Below are positions 38,611 to 47,003 of a stretch of 64,000 nt of DNA, in pieces (the first letter of the stretch is position 1; each line of letters starts with the position of its first letter). The stretch comes from Archangiaceae bacterium (GTDB taxonomy: Bacteria; Myxococcota; Myxococcia; Myxococcales; Myxococcaceae). The notes under the pieces were generated by a model, which worked only from the letters and a program-made list of their open reading frames with translations, was not told the origin of the DNA and did no database searches. Made by a program: the position numbers and the translations under genes. Location: NCBI GenBank assembly GCA_016714225.1, contig JADJNS010000007.1, positions 310,001 to 374,000 of the forward strand, written 5' to 3'.

Positions 38611-40159
38611 AGGCCGAGCTTCCCAGGGTTCATGATGCCGTCGGGGTCGAAGAAGTCTTTGAGCATCTTGAGCGCGTGCCGGCCCTCGCCCAGCGACTCT
38701 TGCAGCGCGCGGGCCTTGAGCAGCCCCACGCCGTGGTGGTGGCTGACGTTGGCACCGGCGCTCTGCGCGGCCGACAGCGCGATGCGCCAGATCGACTCGT
38801 AGCGCTCGCGCTCTTGACCCAAGGGGGCGGCCCCCACGAACGAGAAGTACAGCGAGCACCCCTCGAGGTAGGCGTGCGAGAAGTGGCACAGCACGAAGGC
38901 GTGCGCCGCGACCGCCTCGCGGACCTTCTGGTACACCTCGTACACGCGCTCCCACGGGGCGGCGACCTCGAAGGTGTCGGCGAAGGCGCCGCCCTCGAAC
39001 ACCTTCGACATGCGGTACGACACGTCGTAGCGCGAGGCCAGCCACTTCTCGGCGGGCTGGGGGCCCAAAGACACCGCGCCCAGGCGCTGGCAGAGGGTTC
39101 GCGCGGCAGCGTCTTCGTCGGCGGCGCGGGCGGCCTCGCCCTCGAACACCAGCACCAGCCGGCTCTTGCGCAGCAGGTGGGTGGCGCGGTTCATGAGCCC
39201 GGGGCGGCCCAAGGTCTGTGGCGCGAGCACGCGGAACAGCGCGGGGAGCAGCTCGCGCGAGAGCGCCGGCGCCTGGGAGGGCGAGGTGGTCGAGACGTGG
39301 GGTGGCTTGTCGCCGACGATGGCGGTGTCGAAGGGGTCATAGAGCCGCACCACCGAGGGGCGCAGGCCGGCGCGGAACATCACCCGAATCGCCTCGAGGC
39401 CGTCGGCGACGGTCTTGAAGTCGTAGCCGTGAAAGGCGCGGCCCTCGGGGAGCGGAAACACCCGCAGCCGGGCGCGGGTGAAGGCGCACAGCGTGCCCTC
39501 GGAGCCGATGAGCAGCTGCGCCACGTCGGGGCCGCTGAACGGCCGCTCGGGGGTCTCGAGGCGCTCGCCGGTGCCGAGCACGGCGCGCACGCTCAAGACC
39601 ATGTCTTCGATCTTCCCCCACCGGCTCGAGAGCTGGCCGGCGCTGCGCGCGGCGAGCCAGCCGCCGACGGTGGACATGTAGATCGACGACGGGGTGTGAC
39701 CGAGCTGCCAGCCCTCGGAGGCGAGCCGGCGCTCGAGCGTCTCGCCCATCACTCCGGCCTCGGCGTCGACGGTGCGCGCGGTGGCGTCGACCGGGCCGAT
39801 GCGATCGAGGCGCTTCAAGTCGAGGGCCACGCCGCCGTGGGTGGCCCAGGTGCCGCCGCAGACGCCGCTGCCGGCCCCGTAGGGAATCACCGGGAGCTTG
39901 CGGCGGCGCGCCACCGCAATGACGGCCTGAACCTCTTCTTCGGTCGAAGGCCAGACCACCAGGTCGGGAGGAGGCGGCACGCGGCCCTCGCGCTGCCAGA
40001 TGAGCCCGAGCGGCCAGAAGTCGCGGGCGTACGAGAGGCGATCGGCGTCGAGGGTCGAGAGCCGGCCGTTGACGGCGGCGGCGGCTCGGCGCGCGCGTCG
40101 AGGGCGGGCGCGGCGGGCGCGGGGAGTGCTCCGATGGGGACGCTGCGCAGCTCCGGCAT
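38607..40159 (-). pseudogene. FAD-binding oxidase, AGPS/GlcD-like, one frameshift near the start
   Basis: From the clean frame (about 40085 onward) come YARDFWPLGLIW, the FAD motif YGAGSGVCGGTW, GHTPSSIYMSTVGGWLAARSAG and the C-terminal HHHGVGLLKARALQE, which is diagnostic of alkyldihydroxyacetonephosphate synthases and close relatives. The N-terminus (MPELRSVPIGALPAPAAPA, from the ATG at 40159) lies in another frame; a single base missing near 40085 in a GCC/GGC run joins them into ~517 residues. A shorter start at the GTG at 39980 would drop the conserved N-terminus. It is first gene of the coupled operon. Reaction: either ether-lipid synthesis or hydroxy-acid oxidation. Confidence 0.8.
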
Positions 40160-40232
40160 GCTGGAGCTCAAGTGCATACTCCGAAAGAGGCCCTCTCCCA
40201 CGAGAAGAGAGGGAGTGTTATCCGCACAAGGC

Positions 40233-41246
40233 GTGAAGGTCTGGCCGGTGCTCCCCCTCGTCTGCGCGTGCTTCTCGGCGCCTCGCTATGCGGGCCCCAT
40301 CTCGGATCATTTCGACGGCGAGAAGTTCTTCACCCCCGGCGCGCCTCGGCCCACCCGCGGTCTGGCCAGGTTTCTCGAGTGGCAGCTGCACCGCGAGGCC
40401 GGCCCGTGGAGCGCGTTTCGCGACGAGCCGCCCGGGCCGCCGCCTCCAGAGCGGGTGGCGCCGGGCGCGCTGCGGGTGACGTTCATCAACCACGCCACCA
40501 CCCTGCTGCAGCTCGACGGGGTGAACGTGCTCACCGACCCGGTGTACGCCGACCGGGTGAGCCCGGTGTCGTTCGCGGGCCCGCACCGGGTGCGGCCGCC
40601 GGGCATTCGCTTCGAAGATCTGCCGGCCATCGACGCGGTGGTGATCTCCCACAACCACTATGACCACCTCGACCTCGCCACGCTGCTGCGACTGCAGGCC
40701 ACCTTTCCCCGGCTGAAGATCTTCGCCGGGCTGGGCAACAAGCAGTACCTCGAGGCGAAGGGCTTGAAGAGCGTCTCCGAGATGGACTGGTGGCAACAGA
40801 CCCGGCTGGGCGCCACCCCCTTGAGCCTCACCTCGGTGCCGGTGCAGCACTTCAGCAACCGCGGGCTGACCGACGAAGAGGCCACCTTGTGGACCGGGTG
40901 GGTGCTCACCGGCACCCAGGGCCGGGTCTACTTCGGCGGCGACACCGCCTACGGGCCGCACTTCAAGGCGGTGGGAGACCGGCTCGGGCCGTTTCGCCTC
41001 GTGGTGCTGCCGATCGGCGCCTACCTGCCCGAGTGGTTCATGAGCCCGGTGCACATGACGCCCCCGCTCGCCTGGCAGGCGATGGCTGACCTGCGCGCAG
41101 CGGTGATGGTGCCGATGCACTACGGCACCTTCCCCCTCGCGGACGACGGCGAAGAGGCCGCGGTCGAGGCGCTGCGCGCCGCCGCTCACGACGACGCGCG
41201 CCTGTGGGTGCTGGGCTTCGGCGAGGGCCGCGAGGTGCCGCCGTGA
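40233..41246 (+). CDS. MBL-fold metallo-hydrolase, lipoprotein (NAPE-PLD/RomA-like)
   Basis: This 337-residue protein begins with a signal peptide whose lipobox is probably LVCAC (start GTG at 40233; a GTG at 40215 is an alternative). The mature part resembles N-acylphosphatidylethanolamine-hydrolysing phospholipase D and UlaG/RomA proteins: LRVTFINHATTLLQLDGVN, metal motif VVISHNHYDHLDLATL, VYFGGDTAYGPHFKAV and VPMHYGTFPL. All five MBL ligands look present. The lipid-anchored form suggests a periplasmic phospholipase or other hydrolase. The stop overlaps the next GTG, so it is coupled to the Cys-rich lipoprotein. It is divergent from the AGPS-like operon. Confidence 0.87.
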   Translation: MKVWPVLPLVCACFSAPRYAGPISDHFDGEKFFTPGAPRPTRGLARFLEWQLHREAGPWSAFRDEPPGPPPPERVAPGALRVTFINHATTLLQLDGVNVLTDPVYADRVSPVSFAGPHRVRPPGIRFEDLPAIDAVVISHNHYDHLDLATLLRLQATFPRLKIFAGLGNKQYLEAKGLKSVSEMDWWQQTRLGATPLSLTSVPVQHFSNRGLTDEEATLWTGWVLTGTQGRVYFGGDTAYGPHFKAVGDRLGPFRLVVLPIGAYLPEWFMSPVHMTPPLAWQAMADLRAAVMVPMHYGTFPLADDGEEAAVEALRAAAHDDARLWVLGFGEGREVPP

Positions 41247-43426
41247 AGCGGGCGCTGGTGGTGGCGGCGCTGGCCGCGGTCTCGTGCAGCCGCTCGCGCG
41301 AGGCCGGCCTCGAGGTCACCGTGCAGCTCGAGGCCGGCGTGCGCAGCCGGTGCGTGCAGGTGGTGGTGAAGCTGGGCGGCGGGGCCGAGAACCGCTCGAC
41401 CCCGGTCGAGACCGCGGGCAAGAGCGCGCTGCGGTTCGGCGTGGCGCAGGGCACCCTGCCCGACGACGTCACCCTCTTCGCGCAAGGCTTCTCCGACACC
41501 CACTGCACCGTGCCGAGCAGCCCGCCCGAGCGCTCGAAAGACGCGGCGGCGCACTTCACCCGCAACGCGCTGAACGAGCTCGGCCTGACGATGTTCGGCG
41601 CCAGCGATACCCGCGAGAGCGCGTGCGATGACGGGCTCGACTCTGACGGCGACGCGCTCATCGACTGCGCCGACGACGACTGCGACGCGCTGCCCTGCCG
41701 CGCCGGCGGCACCTGCCAGGGCCACGCCTGCGCCGGCGCCGCTTCGGAGGCCGGGCTCTGCGACGACGGGGTCGACAACGACGGCGACCAGCACACCGAC
41801 TGCGACGACTCGCAGTGCGGCGCTGAGCTGTGCCGCTCGGCAGACCGCTGCGTGAGCTCGGCGCGGTGCGCGTCGGGCGCTTGCACCGGCGGCTCGCAGA
41901 AGCAGTGCCCGGTGCTGCCCGGCAGCTGCGCCGCGGGGCCGGGCACCTGTGAGTCGAGCACCGGGGCGTGCGTCTACCCGCCGCTCGACGCCGGCAGCCC
42001 GTGCAGCGACGGCAGCGCCTGCACCGCGGGCGATCGCTGCGACCCGAGCGGCGCGTGCCTGCCGGGCGCTTTGGTCACCTGCGACGCGCCGCCGCCGTGC
42101 TTCTCGGCCTCCGGCGTGAGCTGCGACCCCGCGCGGGGGTGCGCGTACCCGGTCACCGTCGCCGCGGCCTGCGACGATGGGCGCAGCTGCACGATGAATG
42201 ATCTCTGCGGCGCCGACGGCGGCTGCGCCGGCAGCGCGGCCCAGTGCGTGCCGGCCGAGTGCCAGTCGTTCGCGGGCAGCTGCGAGGCCGACGCGGGGTG
42301 CCGGTTCGAGGCGGCGGCGCCGGGCGCGGCGTGCGACGGCGGCGTGTGCAACGGCGCGGGTGGCTGCATCGCCCGCTTCCCCTACCCGCCGGCGAACTTC
42401 GCCGAGGCGCAGGTGCCGACGCCTCCGGCCGGCGAGGTGAGCTTGGGGTGCGGGCTGAGCGTGGTCGACACCGGCGTGGCGGGCAACCCGGTGTTCACCA
42501 ACTGGTGCGGGCAGCCGCTGCCGGGCATCGCCAGCGTGGCGCAGCCGGGCGGGCCCGGCGCGGTGCTGCTCTCGTTCGAGCGCCTCACCCTGCTGAGCGG
42601 CAGCACGCTGCAGGTGAAGGGGGTGCGCCCGGCGATCATCGCGGCGACCGGCGACGTGATGCTGGCCGGCGAGGTGCAGGTGCTGGCCGGCGCAGCCGAC
42701 TGCCCCGACGCGGGGGCGGGCGAGCGCGGGCACCTGAACGACACGAACGGCGGCGGCGGGGGCGGCACGTTCGGCACGCGCGGCGGCGCGGGCGGCAGGG
42801 GCTCGGACCCTACCTTCGGCTCGCCGGGCAACGGCGGCGAGGCGGGGGTGCTCAGCGGCAGCGAGGCGCTGGTGCCGCTGCGCGGCGGCTGCCCGGGCGG
42901 GCTCGGTGGGCGCTCGAGTCAGCCGCGGCCCGCGGCCGGCGGTGGCGCGCTGCAGATCTCGACGGCGGCGACGCTGATCGTGAGCGGCACGGTCACCGCG
43001 CCGGGCGCGGGGGGCCCCGGCGCCAACGCCGGCAGCGGCGGCAACGGCGCGGGCAGCGGCGGAGCGATCGCGCTGGAGGCCCGCCAGCTGACCCTCACCG
43101 GCGGAGCGGTGGTGGCCGCGCACGGCGGGGGCGGCGGCGAAGGCGGCGGGCCGATCATCGAGGGCGCTGCCGGCCACCCGGGCACCGCCGACGCGGGCGC
43201 GGCGGCGGGCGGCAGCAGCGTGCAGACCGGCGGGCCCGGGGGGCGCGGGTCGACGCGAGACCTCGCCGCGGGCGACGGCGAAGCGGGCTCGCTGGGCACC
43301 GGCAACGGCGGCGGCGGCGGCGGCGGGCTGGGCCGGGTGAGGCTGCGCGGCGCGGCCGGCTGCAGCGTCGGTGCGGGCGTGCTGGTCAGCCCGGCCTGGC
43401 CGACCGACGCCGGCTGCTCACCCTGA
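41243..43426 (+). CDS. Cys-rich lipoprotein with acidic metal-binding motifs and Gly-rich C-terminus
   Basis: In this 727-residue protein the lipobox is AVSC (VKRALVVAALAAVSCSRS). Residues about 120-190 hold two copies of the acidic motif CDDGxDxDGDxxxDCxDxxC (SACDDGLDSDGDALIDC, LCDDGVDNDGDQHTDC), as in MopE-type metal-binding repeats. More Cys pairs follow to ~residue 380 (CSDGSACTAGDRC, CDDGRSCTMNDLC). The last ~340 residues are rich in Gly/Ala with strand-like elements, like a beta-helix. Cell-surface, Ca- or Cu-binding function is plausible. It overlaps the MBL stop as GTGA. Confidence 0.82.
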   Translation: MKRALVVAALAAVSCSRSREAGLEVTVQLEAGVRSRCVQVVVKLGGGAENRSTPVETAGKSALRFGVAQGTLPDDVTLFAQGFSDTHCTVPSSPPERSKDAAAHFTRNALNELGLTMFGASDTRESACDDGLDSDGDALIDCADDDCDALPCRAGGTCQGHACAGAASEAGLCDDGVDNDGDQHTDCDDSQCGAELCRSADRCVSSARCASGACTGGSQKQCPVLPGSCAAGPGTCESSTGACVYPPLDAGSPCSDGSACTAGDRCDPSGACLPGALVTCDAPPPCFSASGVSCDPARGCAYPVTVAAACDDGRSCTMNDLCGADGGCAGSAAQCVPAECQSFAGSCEADAGCRFEAAAPGAACDGGVCNGAGGCIARFPYPPANFAEAQVPTPPAGEVSLGCGLSVVDTGVAGNPVFTNWCGQPLPGIASVAQPGGPGAVLLSFERLTLLSGSTLQVKGVRPAIIAATGDVMLAGEVQVLAGAADCPDAGAGERGHLNDTNGGGGGGTFGTRGGAGGRGSDPTFGSPGNGGEAGVLSGSEALVPLRGGCPGGLGGRSSQPRPAAGGGALQISTAATLIVSGTVTAPGAGGPGANAGSGGNGAGSGGAIALEARQLTLTGGAVVAAHGGGGGEGGGPIIEGAAGHPGTADAGAAAGGSSVQTGGPGGRGSTRDLAAGDGEAGSLGTGNGGGGGGGLGRVRLRGAAGCSVGAGVLVSPAWPTDAGCSP

Positions 43427-43430
43427 GAGG

Positions 43431-43451
43431 CTGAGCGGACCACCCGCTCAG
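43431..43451. terminator. Perfect 8-bp hairpin between convergent genes
   Basis: CTGAGCGG (43431-43438) and CCGCTCAG (43444-43451) enclose the 5-base loop ACCAC. It starts 4 bases after the Cys-rich lipoprotein stop and includes the epimerase stop on the other strand, so it can serve both. Confidence 0.6.
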
Positions 43452-44762
43452 GCCAGCCCCAGCTCGAAGCGCAGGCACTGCTCGAGCGTGGGGTGGAGAA
43501 ACGCAAAGCCGCTGGCCTCGAGCGCGCGCGGCAACACCCGCTGGCTGGCGAGCAGCGCCGCCTCGGCCGACTCGCCATACAGGGCCTTGAGCGCGAACGC
43601 CGGCACGCGCGCGAATGACGGCCGCCCGAGCACGTGCCCGAGCTCGCTGGCGAACTTTCTCGCGGTGAGCGGCTCTGGCGCGGTGAGGTCGACCGGCCCG
43701 TGCAGGCTGTCGGTGTGCAGCGCATGCTCGATGGCGCCGAGCTGGTCTTCGATGGAGATCCAGCTCATCCACTGGTTGCCGGAACCGATCGGCCCGCCGG
43801 CGCCGAGGCGAAACATCGGCAGCATCTGCGAGAGCGCCCCGTGCAAAGGGCTGAGCACCACCCCGGTGCGCAGCAGCACCACCCGGGCGAAGGTCGCCTT
43901 GGAGGCCTCGGCCTCCCAGTCGGCGCAGAGCGCGGCGAGAAAGCCCGGGCCCTTGTCGGCGCGCGGCCCCAGCGCCGACCGCTCGTCGAGCACCTCGTCG
44001 CCGCGCTCACCGTAGATGCCGATCGCCGAGCCCGAGAGCAGCACGCTGGGCGGGCGCGCGCAGCGCTGCATCGCGGCGACCAGCGCGCGGGTGTAGTCGA
44101 TGCGGCTGGTGACGATCTCTTCTCGCAGCGCGGGCGACCAACGCTGGCCGATGGGCGCGCCCGCGAGGTGCACCACCGCGTCGCAGCCCTCGAGCGGCGA
44201 GAAGTCACCCCGCTTCACCGCGCGCACGGTGTGGCCCGCGGTGTCGAGATACGCGGCGAGCGCGGTGCCGATCAGCCCGCCGGCGCCGGTGATGGCCACG
44301 GTGAGGCGGGGTCGGTCTCTGAAGCGCGCGTGGCGGGTGAGGTCGGCGCGCAGCACCTGGTGGCGGTACTCGAACGAGCGCTCGAGCTTGTGGCGCGCCA
44401 CCGCCTCACCGACGCCCAGGCCGCCCAGGGGCAGCGCGAAGTCGATCTCGTCGTGCAGCTCGCCGTCGTGAAAGTGGTGGGTGTGAACCCAGCGCGAGAA
44501 GGGCCCCTGCTCTTGCTCGTCGCGAAACAGCCGGCCGGGCTCGCAGGCGGTGTGGCGCGCCACGAAGCGCTGCTCGATGGGGCCCAACCGCACCCGCACC
44601 ACCACCCGGGTGCCCACCTCGAGGCCCCTGACCTTCGTGCGACTCGACGGTGACCGGGTCGAACGGAGGGTTCAACCGATCGAACGCGCGGGGCCGGGCG
44701 TGCCAGGCGAAGAGCTCGGCGGCGGTGGCTGGCTGGGGGCTGCGTTTTTCGAGTTTCGGCAT
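43448..44762 (-). pseudogene. TIGR01777-family epimerase with N-terminal SRPBCC domain, one frameshift
   Basis: The first ~45 residues (MPKLEKRSPQPATAAELF, then AFDRLNPPFDPVTVES) form the start of a SRPBCC-like domain in one frame. An extra C in the C4 run at 44625-44628 shifts to the frame of GTRVVVRVRLGPIEQRF. From there an intact NAD(P)-dependent epimerase follows: VAITGAGGLIGTALAAYL (Rossmann), VVHLAGAPIGQRWSPA, LLSGSAIGIYGERGDE (Tyr) and GAGGPIGSGNQWMSWI. About 437 residues after correction. Family function is unclear (nucleotide-sugar epimerase-like). It is divergent from the second kinase. Confidence 0.86.
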
Positions 44763-44835
44763 CCGTCAAGGTCCGTTGTGGTGCTTACGCGCACCCGGTT
44801 GAGACGTTTCTATGCGGTCGCGGACGCCCGGTTTC

Positions 44836-44841
44836 TATACT
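44836..44841 (+). promoter_or_regulatory. -10-like TATACT before the second kinase
   Basis: TATACT lies 21 bases upstream of the kinase ATG at 44863, with a purine-rich GAAAGGGG RBS between. No -35 at the right distance was found (TTGAGA at 44799 is 31 bases away). Confidence 0.25.
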
Positions 44842-44862
44842 TCCGCGCAGGAAAGGGGCCGC

Positions 44863-46974
44863 ATGTCAGAACCGAAGTCGGACGACGGAGCACCGTCGGA
44901 GGGCGCAGCGCCGCTTCAGTCGTCCGCCACTCCCGCTCCGCGCAGCCCGAGCAGCCCGGGCGCCGAGGGGAGACTGCCGACGCCCAGCGGCCGCACCGTG
45001 TCGGGGGTCACCGACCCGCTGATCAACAGCGTGCTCGACGACCGCTACCGCATCGTGCGGCGGCTGGGCACCGGAGGCATGGCCACCGTCTACTTCGCCG
45101 AGCACATGTTCATCGGCCGCAAGGTGGCGATCAAGGTGCTGCACCCGCAGCTGGCCGCCGACGAGAACTTCGTGCGCCGCTTTCTCAACGAGGGGCGCGC
45201 GGCAGGCACCCTGGGGCACCCCAACATCATCGCCTCGACCGACATGGGCACCACCCCGCTGGGGCAGCCGTACCTGGTGCTCGAGTACCTCGAGGGCAAA
45301 GACCTGGCGCAGGTGATCGACCGCGACGGAGCGCTGCCTCCGGTGCGCGCGGCGCGGGTGGGCGTGCAGGTGGCCTCGGCGCTGTCGGCGGCGCACGCGG
45401 CGAAGATCATTCACCGCGACCTGAAGGCCGAGAACATCTTCCTGCTCAACCGCAACGATCGCCGCGACGAGGTGCGGGTGATCGACTTCGGCATCTCGAA
45501 GTTCGGCTCGACCCAGGCGACCTACGCGGGGCTGCTGATCGGCACGCCGCAGTACATGTCGCCCGAGCAGCTCAGCAACCCCAGCGAGGTCGACGAGCGC
45601 GCCGACGTGTACGCGCTGGGAGTGATTCTCTTTCAGATGCTCACCGGCCGGCTGCCCTTCTCGGACCCCACCATTCCGGGGCTGGTGACGAAGATCACCA
45701 ACGAAGAGCCGCCCGAGCTCACCACCCTGGTGCCCACCATTCCCGTCGGGCTGGGGCGGCTGGTGGCCTCGGCGCTCTCGAAGAGCCCGCGCGATCGCCC
45801 CGAGAGCATGGCGGCGTTCGAAGAGCAGCTGGCGCGCTTCGCGAACCTCACCTCGGCGTCGCTCGAGGTGCCCGCCGCCGACCTGCTGCCGGCCCGCCCC
45901 AGGCGCAAGGGCTCCCCGGTGACGATGTTCGGCATCGCGGCGGTGGCGCTGCTGGGCGTGACGGCGATGGTGCTCAAGCCGTGGGAGCGCACCGCGGCGC
46001 CGGCTGCGGTGGCGGTCACCGCGCCGCCCGCCCCGGCGCCGCTCGAGAAGGCCGCTGCGCCGACTCCGGCCCCGGCCGCCCCGGTGGCGGTCGCGGCGGT
46101 CGAGCCGGCTGCAGCGCCCGAGCCGCCGGTGCTCAGCGTGGTGCACTTCAAGGTGAGCTCGCCGCTGAAGAAGGCGCGGGTGGCGTTTCGCGGGCGGGTG
46201 CACCTGCTGCCCTACAGCGCCGACCTGAAGCCGGGCTTCACGCCCGAGAGCGTCGAGGTGACGGCGCCGCAGTACGCCGGGCGAAGGTTCTGGGTCACCT
46301 TCGATCAAGAGAACATGGAGCTCACCGTGCCGCTGACGAAGGGCGCGGGCGTGGTCGAGGCGAGCGAGACCGAGACCGCGGTGGCGCTGGGCAACGCGCC
46401 GCCCGAGGCGCTCGAGGCCGAGAAGGCCGAGGCGCGCGCCGAGCGCAAGGCGCGGCGCGAGGCGCAAGCGGTGGCCGTGGCCGCGGCCGCGGCGGGCACC
46501 GACGAGAAGGTGAAGGGCGGGCCGGTGTCGGGAGAGCTGAACGTGCCGCCGCCCGCGCTGCAGCCGCCCTCACCGAAAGACGTGCCGCCGGCAGAGGTGA
46601 AGGCCGAGCCGGCTCCCGCTCCCGCAACGGCGCCCGCGCCCGAAGCGGCGGCGGCGCCGCCGGCGCCTGCGAAAGAAGAGGTGCGGGTGGTGAACCCCTT
46701 CGAGCAGACCGACCTGCGCAACGCCATCAACGGGCAGGTGTCGTCGCTGCGGCCGTGCACCGACGCGGCGCGCAAAGAGAGCTCGGACTTTCAGGGCAGC
46801 GTGACGCTCACCATGGAGGTGAACGGTGACGGCACGGTGGCCACCGCTTCCGCGAACGCGGGCCCGGGCAACGGCAAGTTCGCCGCCTGCGTGATTCGCA
46901 CCGTTCGGAAGTGGAGCTTTCCGAAGCAGACGGCGACCAAGACGCGCATGGTGTTTCCGCTGATTCTGGGCTGA
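44863..46974 (+). CDS. Transmembrane Ser/Thr kinase with C-terminal energy-transducer (AgmX/TonB-like) domain
   Basis: This 703-residue protein has a PknB-type kinase at about 60-330: GTGGMATVYFAEH, VAIKVLHPQL, HRDLKAENIFLLN (Asp), DFGISKFG and GTPQYMSPEQ; catalytic residues are intact. A TM helix (VTMFGIAAVALLGVTAMVL, about 355-373) leads to a periplasmic part. That part has a Pro/Ala-rich segment, a beta domain, a charged Glu/Ala/Arg helix and, at about 610-703, VNPFEQTDLRNAINGQV with CTDAARKESS and a final VRKWSFPKQTATKTRMVFPL, a TonB/AgmX C-terminal-like fold. Such sensors couple outside signals to kinase output. RBS GAAAGGGG. Confidence 0.9.
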   Translation: MSEPKSDDGAPSEGAAPLQSSATPAPRSPSSPGAEGRLPTPSGRTVSGVTDPLINSVLDDRYRIVRRLGTGGMATVYFAEHMFIGRKVAIKVLHPQLAADENFVRRFLNEGRAAGTLGHPNIIASTDMGTTPLGQPYLVLEYLEGKDLAQVIDRDGALPPVRAARVGVQVASALSAAHAAKIIHRDLKAENIFLLNRNDRRDEVRVIDFGISKFGSTQATYAGLLIGTPQYMSPEQLSNPSEVDERADVYALGVILFQMLTGRLPFSDPTIPGLVTKITNEEPPELTTLVPTIPVGLGRLVASALSKSPRDRPESMAAFEEQLARFANLTSASLEVPAADLLPARPRRKGSPVTMFGIAAVALLGVTAMVLKPWERTAAPAAVAVTAPPAPAPLEKAAAPTPAPAAPVAVAAVEPAAAPEPPVLSVVHFKVSSPLKKARVAFRGRVHLLPYSADLKPGFTPESVEVTAPQYAGRRFWVTFDQENMELTVPLTKGAGVVEASETETAVALGNAPPEALEAEKAEARAERKARREAQAVAVAAAAAGTDEKVKGGPVSGELNVPPPALQPPSPKDVPPAEVKAEPAPAPATAPAPEAAAAPPAPAKEEVRVVNPFEQTDLRNAINGQVSSLRPCTDAARKESSDFQGSVTLTMEVNGDGTVATASANAGPGNGKFAACVIRTVRKWSFPKQTATKTRMVFPLILG

Positions 46975-46996
46975 GCGGCCGAGCGGCCGAGCGGCC
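46973..46996. repeat. Three tandem copies of GAGCGGCC between convergent genes
   Basis: Copies lie at 46973-46980, 46981-46988 and 46989-46996; the sequence GCCCCGCTC that follows can pair with them (GAGCGG/CCGCTC), making a small GC-rich hairpin between the kinase stop and the aspS stop at 47004. A terminator is likely. Confidence 0.5.
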
Positions 46997-47003
46997 GCCC
47001 CGC

